A DNA stretch of 10,841 nt from contig CABQJA010000062.1 of NCBI GenBank assembly GCA_902464345.1, positions 1 to 10,841 of the forward strand, given 5' to 3'. Numbering within the stretch: the first letter of the stretch is position 1; each line of letters begins with the position of its first letter. Positions 7,256 to 10,841 of the stretch are shown here, one piece after another. Source of the DNA: an uncultured Clostridium sp. GTDB lineage: Bacteria; Bacillota; Clostridia; Lachnospirales; Lachnospiraceae. The translations under genes were made by a program, and so were the position numbers. The notes beneath the pieces were generated by a model that was not told where the DNA came from, searched no databases, and saw nothing but the letters and a program-made list of their open reading frames with translations.

Positions 7256-7270
7256 CCTTGAGATTCAAGG
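7256..7270 (+). promoter_or_regulatory. Possible antiterminator hairpin
   Basis: CCTTGA (7256-7261) pairs with TCAAGG (7265-7270) around a three-base loop GAT. Its last four bases (AAGG, 7267-7270) are also the foot of the terminator stem that follows, so the two hairpins cannot both form fully. This is the geometry of a transcription attenuator. Confidence 0.4.
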
Positions 7271-7302
7271 CACATGGGTTCTGCTCATGTGCCTTTATTT
7301 TT
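7267..7302 (+). terminator. Intrinsic terminator in the queD leader
   Basis: AAGGCACATG (7267-7276) pairs perfectly with CATGTGCCTT (7286-7295) around a nine-base loop, and the T-rich run TTTATTTTT (7294-7302) follows. It either ends transcripts from thrC or acts as the off state of a riboswitch controlling the queD operon, or both. Confidence 0.85.
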
Positions 7303-7422
7303 GCGGCATTTGACGAGTGCTGATCAGCAGAGAAAGTCTGCGAAGCGTGCTTTTTCGCGGCTACGGCGACGAGGGACATGCGGTGACAGAGGACGAAGGA
7401 AGAAAAGGAGAAATAGAAAGAT
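7303..7422 (+). other. Unexplained leader segment between terminator and queD
   Basis: These 120 bases hold no convincing gene. They contain the perfect 12-base palindrome TGCTGATCAGCA (7318-7329) and small hairpins GCAGA/TCTGC (7327-7331 with 7337-7341) and GCGAA/TTCGC (7340-7344 with 7354-7358). A ribosome binding site AAGGAG (7405-7410) lies 12 bases before the queD ATG. A TTGACG hexamer (7310-7315) resembles a -35 box but has no matching -10 at normal spacing. Confidence 0.4.
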
Positions 7423-7848
7423 ATGTATACGATTGAATCACAGGTGAGCTTTGACAGTGCTCATTTCCTGGCCGGTTATCAGGGGAAATGTGGTAACATT
7501 CACGGACACCGCTGGACCGTTAAGGTGATTGCCAGAGGTGAGCAGTTAGAGCAGGAGCAGATGCAGACAAGAGGAATGCTGATGGATTTTTCCAGCCTGA
7601 AGGCAGCGCTCAAGGAACTGGGAGATGCATTGGATCATGTATTTATCATAGAGCAGGGCACGCTGGCAGCAGATACGATGCAGTGTCTGAAGCGGGATGG
7701 CTTCCGGATCGTGGAGGTTCCGTTCCGGCCGACGGCAGAGAATTTCGCCAGATGGTTTTATGATCAGCTGGATGCAAAAGGGTATCCGCTTCAGTCGGTT
7801 GTTGTATATGAGACTCCGAATAACTGCGCAACGTATAGCAGAGATTAG
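7423..7848 (+). CDS. queD: 6-carboxytetrahydropterin synthase
   Basis: QueD converts 7,8-dihydroneopterin triphosphate to 6-carboxy-5,6,7,8-tetrahydropterin, the second step from GTP to the 7-deazaguanine precursor preQ0. The 141-residue protein has the zinc histidines H14 (FDSAHFL) and H27/H29 (NIHGHRW), with the catalytic cysteine C23 in GKCGNIHGH. The LMDFSSLK and ALDHVF (D71-H72 catalytic pair) motifs follow, then PTAENFARW (103-111) and VVYETPNNCATY near the end. The length and all key residues are typical of QueD rather than of eukaryotic-type PTPS. It is the first gene of the queD-queE-folE-queC operon and is preceded by a leader with a terminator and a possible preQ1-type aptamer. Its TAG stop sits within the queE ribosome binding site, so translation of the two is probably coupled. 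Confidence 0.95.
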   Translation: MYTIESQVSFDSAHFLAGYQGKCGNIHGHRWTVKVIARGEQLEQEQMQTRGMLMDFSSLKAALKELGDALDHVFIIEQGTLAADTMQCLKRDGFRIVEVPFRPTAENFARWFYDQLDAKGYPLQSVVVYETPNNCATYSRD

Positions 7849-7859
7849 GAGTTGCAGGT

Positions 7860-8525
7860 ATGATTTATAAGGTAGTAGAAACGTTTATCAGCATCAACGG
7901 AGAAGGACAGCATGCAGGAGAACTGGCATTGTTCGTACGATTTGCCGGCTGTAACTTAAACTGCAATTACTGTGATACCCGGTGGGCGAATCAGCCGGAT
8001 GTCGTCTATCAGGAAATGACAGCAGAAGAAATCCGGGAACGGATTGAGACCGCACAGGTACGGAACGTGACACTGACCGGTGGAGAACCGTTACTCCAGC
8101 CGGGCATGTACCAGCTGCTGGAAACAGTAGGAACGCTGCCGGATATCCGGATCGAGATTGAAACCAATGGCAGTGTGGACATTGAGCCGTATATGGCACT
8201 TGCACATCGACCGGTGTTTACACTGGATTACAAGCTGCCGGGCAGCGGTATGGAAGCCGGAATGAAGACGGAGAATTATCAGTATCTGACAAAAGAAGAT
8301 ACGGTTAAATTCGTAATATCGGATGCCGCAGATCTGACCCGGGCAAGAGAAATCATAGAGAAGTATCAGCTTCAGGGACGGTGCGGAATCTATTACAGTC
8401 CGGTATTCGGACGGATTCAGCCGGCAGAGATTGTAGATGACATGATAGTGCATCGTTTAAACGGTGTTCATATGCAGCTTCAGATGCATAAGTTTATCTG
8501 GGATCCGGAGCAGCGTGGTGTATAG
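7860..8525 (+). CDS. queE: 7-carboxy-7-deazaguanine synthase (radical SAM)
   Basis: QueE is a radical SAM enzyme that rearranges 6-carboxytetrahydropterin to 7-carboxy-7-deazaguanine. The 221-residue protein begins with ETFISINGEGQHAGE, typical of QueE. The [4Fe-4S] cysteines follow as C31-x3-C35-x2-C38 in FAGCNLNCNYCDT, then the SAM-contacting LTGGEP (72-77) and IETNGS (100-105). The length is as expected for a Gram-positive QueE. AGGAG (7847-7851) precedes the ATG by eight bases and overlaps the queD stop. The gene is eleven bases from queD and eleven from folE, consistent with one transcript. Confidence 0.95.
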   Translation: MIYKVVETFISINGEGQHAGELALFVRFAGCNLNCNYCDTRWANQPDVVYQEMTAEEIRERIETAQVRNVTLTGGEPLLQPGMYQLLETVGTLPDIRIEIETNGSVDIEPYMALAHRPVFTLDYKLPGSGMEAGMKTENYQYLTKEDTVKFVISDAADLTRAREIIEKYQLQGRCGIYYSPVFGRIQPAEIVDDMIVHRLNGVHMQLQMHKFIWDPEQRGV

Positions 8526-8536
8526 GAGGAATAGAA

Positions 8537-9121
8537 ATGGCAATTGATACAAAGGCAATCGAGGAACACATTCGAGGCATATTGACAGCACTGGGGGAGG
8601 ATCCGGATCGCGAGGGTCTGGTGGAAACACCGCAGCGGGTTGCCAGAATGTATGAGGAAGTATTTGCCGGGATGAATTATACCAATCAGGAACTGGCAGA
8701 CATGTATGGCAAGACATTCCGCGTGCCGACCGAGCATGAGGATATGGTAGTGGTAAAGGATATCGAGGTATTCAGCTACTGCGAGCATCATATGGCACTG
8801 ATGTATGATATGAAGGTCAGTGTTGCATATCTGCCGAAGGAGCGGGTGATCGGACTCAGTAAGATCGCAAGAATTGCAGATATGGCAGCCAAGCGGTTAC
8901 AGCTTCAGGAACGGATCGGAACGGACATTGCAGAGATCATTCAGCTGGCAACCGATTCCGAGGATGTGGCGGTTCTGATTTCGGCAAATCACAGCTGCAT
9001 GACCGCCAGAGGGATCAAGAAGCCTTCGGCAAAGACTGTAACAACGACATTCCGCGGAAGATTTGAGAAGGAAACAGAGCTCCAGAACCGGTTTTTCTGT
9101 ATGTTAAATCAGGGAGCGTAA
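8537..9121 (+). CDS. folE: GTP cyclohydrolase I
   Basis: FolE opens the GTP ring to give 7,8-dihydroneopterin triphosphate, the entry substrate for QueD and also for folate synthesis. The 194-residue protein shows the T-fold motifs: zinc ligands C82 and H85 in YCEHHMALM, the GLSKIARI segment (106-113), the QERIGTDIA region, and the third zinc cysteine C154 in NHSCMTARGI. An early motif DPDREGLVETPQRVARMYEE (22-41) is diagnostic. It is the zinc-dependent type I enzyme, not the FolE2 type. AGGAGGA (8524-8530) precedes the ATG by six bases. Placement between queE and queC shows it is dedicated, at least partly, to 7-deazaguanine synthesis; a second folE could exist elsewhere for folate (inference). 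Confidence 0.95.
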   Translation: MAIDTKAIEEHIRGILTALGEDPDREGLVETPQRVARMYEEVFAGMNYTNQELADMYGKTFRVPTEHEDMVVVKDIEVFSYCEHHMALMYDMKVSVAYLPKERVIGLSKIARIADMAAKRLQLQERIGTDIAEIIQLATDSEDVAVLISANHSCMTARGIKKPSAKTVTTTFRGRFEKETELQNRFFCMLNQGA

Positions 9122-9142
9122 ACGATAAAGGAGGATAAGAAC

Positions 9143-9817
9143 ATGCAAAACTTAAAAAACAAGAAGCAGGCAGTTGTGATTTTCAGTGGCGGACAGGACA
9201 GTACAACCTGTCTGTTCTGGGCAAAGGCAAGATATGAGGAAGTTATTGCGATTTCATTTGATTACGGTCAGAAGCATAAGAAGGAGCTGGAGTGTGCAAA
9301 GGCAATTGCACAGGAATACGGAGTCGAGCATCATATTTTTGATATGAGTCTGTTGAACCAGCTGGCGCCGAACTCTCTGACACGTTCAGACATCAAGGTA
9401 GATACAGATGCACCGGAAAGCGGAACACCGAACAGCTTTGTAGACGGAAGAAACATGGTATTCCTGACCTATGCTGCAATCTTTGCCAAGCAGAGAGGCA
9501 TCACAGACCTGATTACCGGTGTATCCCAGAGTGATTTCAGCGGATATCCGGATTGCCGGGATATCTTTATCAAATCCTTAAATACGACCCTGAATCTTGC
9601 CATGGATTATGAGTTTGATATTCAGACACCGCTTATGTGGATCGACAAGGAAGAGACCTGGGCACTGGCAGATGAGCTTGGTGTACTGGATGTGATCCAT
9701 GATAAGACCCTGACCTGCTATAATGGAATTATCGGAGATGGCTGCGGGAACTGTCCATCCTGCAAGCTGCGGAAAAAGGGATACGATCTGTATATGGAGC
9801 ATAAGAAGCAGAAGTAG
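9143..9817 (+). CDS. queC: 7-cyano-7-deazaguanine (preQ0) synthase
   Basis: QueC uses ATP and ammonia to turn 7-carboxy-7-deazaguanine into preQ0. The 224-residue protein has the PP-loop ATP-binding motif SGGQDST (15-21) after a first strand VVIF, then SFDYGQKHKKE (38-48) and GVSQSDFSGYPDCR (126-139). The C-terminal zinc site has C192, C201, C204 and C207 (C-x8-C-x2-C-x2-C). Length and motifs are complete. AAAGGAGG (9127-9134) lies eight bases before the ATG. It is the last gene of the operon; a strong hairpin terminator follows at 9858-9897. Its preQ0 product could go to queuosine through QueF, Tgt and QueA, none of which lies in this window. Confidence 0.95.
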   Translation: MQNLKNKKQAVVIFSGGQDSTTCLFWAKARYEEVIAISFDYGQKHKKELECAKAIAQEYGVEHHIFDMSLLNQLAPNSLTRSDIKVDTDAPESGTPNSFVDGRNMVFLTYAAIFAKQRGITDLITGVSQSDFSGYPDCRDIFIKSLNTTLNLAMDYEFDIQTPLMWIDKEETWALADELGVLDVIHDKTLTCYNGIIGDGCGNCPSCKLRKKGYDLYMEHKKQK

Positions 9818-9857
9818 TGCAATCGAAGTAGTGAAACAAAAACAGCACGGAAAGACG

Positions 9858-9897
9858 GAAAGAGCCGGCATCTGGAAATTCAGATGCCGGCCCTTTC
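9858..9897. terminator. Convergent (likely bidirectional) intrinsic terminator
   Basis: GCCGGCATCTG (9864-9874) pairs perfectly with CAGATGCCGGC (9881-9891) around the loop GAAATT. The stem continues through GAAAG (9858-9862) and CTTTC (9893-9897) after one mismatch. It lies between the ends of queC (plus) and the lipid kinase (minus). A-rich sequence before the stem (9836-9842) supplies T's on the minus strand, while the plus-strand T tract is weak and interrupted by C. Confidence 0.8.
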
Positions 9898-9911
9898 TCC
9901 TGTCCGATAGA

Positions 9912-10802
9912 TTAACGGATGATCTTTAATGCCTTCTGTTTATTTTCAATGACAACCTTATTATGATTACCGCCAAACTCGCCATCCCGTACCCATGGAA
10001 TCTCTTCGTCAGAGGTGATCTCGACCTTAGATGCCTTGAAGCAGTACATGTACTTTTCATTTACCTCACTGATGAGCAGGGAATTGATGATCGCCTGCAG
10101 CTCGATTGGCTTGGTCGGAGCCTTGATCAGCAGACACTCAAACATACCATCATCGAATTCGATGCCATCGGAAACAACAACATTCCGCATGCCGCCGACA
10201 GAAAGAGAGTTGGTGATCATGGCATATATAAAGGTATCGGTTATTTCCAGATCATCATAGCGTACAGTTGCCTGATAGGTAGTGACATTATTCAGACTGC
10301 GGATACTGTTCATGATATAGGCTGCATGACCGAATACGTTTTTAACCTGCTGGTTGGTGGAGTAGGATACCTCGGTAAAAGCACCAAAAGCAGCAATATA
10401 AACGAAGTAATCAGATCCGTTAAAGCAGCCGATATCGATCGGAAACGGATGCCCGCTGATAATATTGGTAACAGCAGCCATAGGATCTAACGGAATCCCC
10501 AGACTTCGAGCAAAATCATTGGTAGAACCTGCAGGAATGTATCCCAATGGAATATCACATTTGCTGAGCATAAATCCGCTGACAACATCATCTAAGGTGC
10601 CGTCACCTCCGGCACATACGATCAGGTCATAATCAGCGCCCTCGGATATAACGATATTCCGGCCGTCAAACGGCTGCCTGGTCGGATATACGGTTACCCG
10701 GTAGTCGGCATCTGAAAAAGCATTGATAACTTCAAACAGTTCTCCCTTAATATGTGTCTTGCCGGCCGTCGGATTCATGACGAACAACATATTTTTTTTC
10801 AT
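9912..10802 (-). CDS. YegS/DgkB-family diacylglycerol or lipid kinase
   Basis: This 296-residue soluble kinase has the diacylglycerol kinase catalytic-domain signature: VMNPTAGK (8-15) at the N-terminus, the nucleotide-binding CAGGDGTLDDVVSG (63-76), then GYIPAGSTNDFARSLGIP (87-104). Family members phosphorylate diacylglycerol or related lipids at the membrane; DgkB in Gram-positive bacteria recycles diacylglycerol released by lipoteichoic acid synthesis. Which lipid is used here cannot be told. The C-terminal half is the expected beta-rich domain (YFVYIAAFGAFTEVSY, GMFECLLIKAP). The start at 10802 is supported by AGGAGGG seven bases upstream. It is transcribed toward queC and separated from it by the shared terminator. 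The run of eight A's just after the start codon is a homopolymer. Confidence 0.9.
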   Translation of the reverse strand: MKKNMLFVMNPTAGKTHIKGELFEVINAFSDADYRVTVYPTRQPFDGRNIVISEGADYDLIVCAGGDGTLDDVVSGFMLSKCDIPLGYIPAGSTNDFARSLGIPLDPMAAVTNIISGHPFPIDIGCFNGSDYFVYIAAFGAFTEVSYSTNQQVKNVFGHAAYIMNSIRSLNNVTTYQATVRYDDLEITDTFIYAMITNSLSVGGMRNVVVSDGIEFDDGMFECLLIKAPTKPIELQAIINSLLISEVNEKYMYCFKASKVEITSDEEIPWVRDGEFGGNHNKVVIENKQKALKIIR

Positions 10803-10808
10803 AGAAAT

Positions 10809-10815
10809 CCCTCCT
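10809..10815 (-). promoter_or_regulatory. Ribosome binding site of the lipid kinase gene
   Basis: On the minus strand AGGAGGG lies six bases before the ATG at 10802, a strong Shine-Dalgarno that fixes the start. Only about 25 bases of upstream sequence remain, so the promoter cannot be judged. Confidence 0.8.
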
Positions 10816-10841
10816 GTAAATATGTATAATCAGTATAGACT

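Noticed and set aside
7310..7338. Promoter for queD with -35 TTGACG
   Set aside because: No -10-like hexamer occurs at 16-18 base spacing (AAAGTC is found at 17), so the call is not supported.
7191..7379. 62-codon minus-strand open frame across the queD leader
   Set aside because: It covers the terminator and hairpins, has no good ribosome binding site, and shows no domain-like pattern; it is better explained as an accident of structured leader sequence.
9963..10490. 175-codon plus-strand open frame opposite the lipid kinase
   Set aside because: The minus-strand frame has all the lipid kinase motifs and a strong ribosome binding site; the plus frame is its mirror and has no motif.
10822..10832. 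TATAAT hexamer near the right edge as a plus-strand promoter
   Set aside because: No -35 match was seen at proper spacing within the start of the lipid kinase gene, and the region beyond the edge is not visible.
1..10841. CRISPR arrays, transposases, tRNA or rRNA genes, phage genes
   Set aside because: No regularly spaced direct repeats, transposase-like proteins or recognisable structural RNA gene were seen on either strand.

Overview
The window looks like chromosomal DNA from a low-to-mid-GC Firmicute of class Clostridia, most likely family Lachnospiraceae. The evidence is the strong AGGAGG-type ribosome binding sites, the codon style, the cytoplasmic-looking BMP-family protein, the SEC-C-tagged methionine aminopeptidase and the ~496-residue threonine synthase type. 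Genus cannot be fixed from the sequence alone.

Layout. Positions 1-7170 are a tightly packed plus-strand run. It holds a BMP/PnrA-family ligand-binding protein whose 5' end lies outside the window, a small metallophosphoesterase with a non-canonical first motif, an SseB-like protein, an MBL-fold hydrolase, an unrecognised zinc-ribbon protein with a Ser/Tyr/Gly-rich segment, methionine aminopeptidase (map), and one long frame joining a six-helix DUF308/HdeD-like membrane domain to a complete threonine synthase (thrC). Gaps are short (1 to about 90 bases) and no terminator is visible inside the run, so co-transcription of at least parts of it is likely.

Positions 7171-7422 are a 252-base leader. 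It carries a candidate preQ1-I-like aptamer, a small hairpin that shares four bases with the next structure, and a strong intrinsic terminator. About 120 bases of unexplained structured sequence follow.

Positions 7423-9817 are a four-gene operon, queD-queE-folE-queC. It encodes the complete route from GTP to preQ0: FolE makes 7,8-dihydroneopterin triphosphate, QueD makes 6-carboxytetrahydropterin, QueE makes 7-carboxy-7-deazaguanine and QueC makes preQ0. The queF, tgt and queA genes needed to complete queuosine are not in the window.

A hairpin at 9858-9897 works as a convergent terminator. The last gene, on the minus strand (9912-10802), is a YegS/DgkB-type diacylglycerol (lipid) kinase.

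Most of the window is housekeeping and conserved accessory genes. The items that merit a second look are the in-frame membrane-domain/threonine-synthase join, the leader of the queD operon, and altered metal-site residues in two of the small hydrolases.
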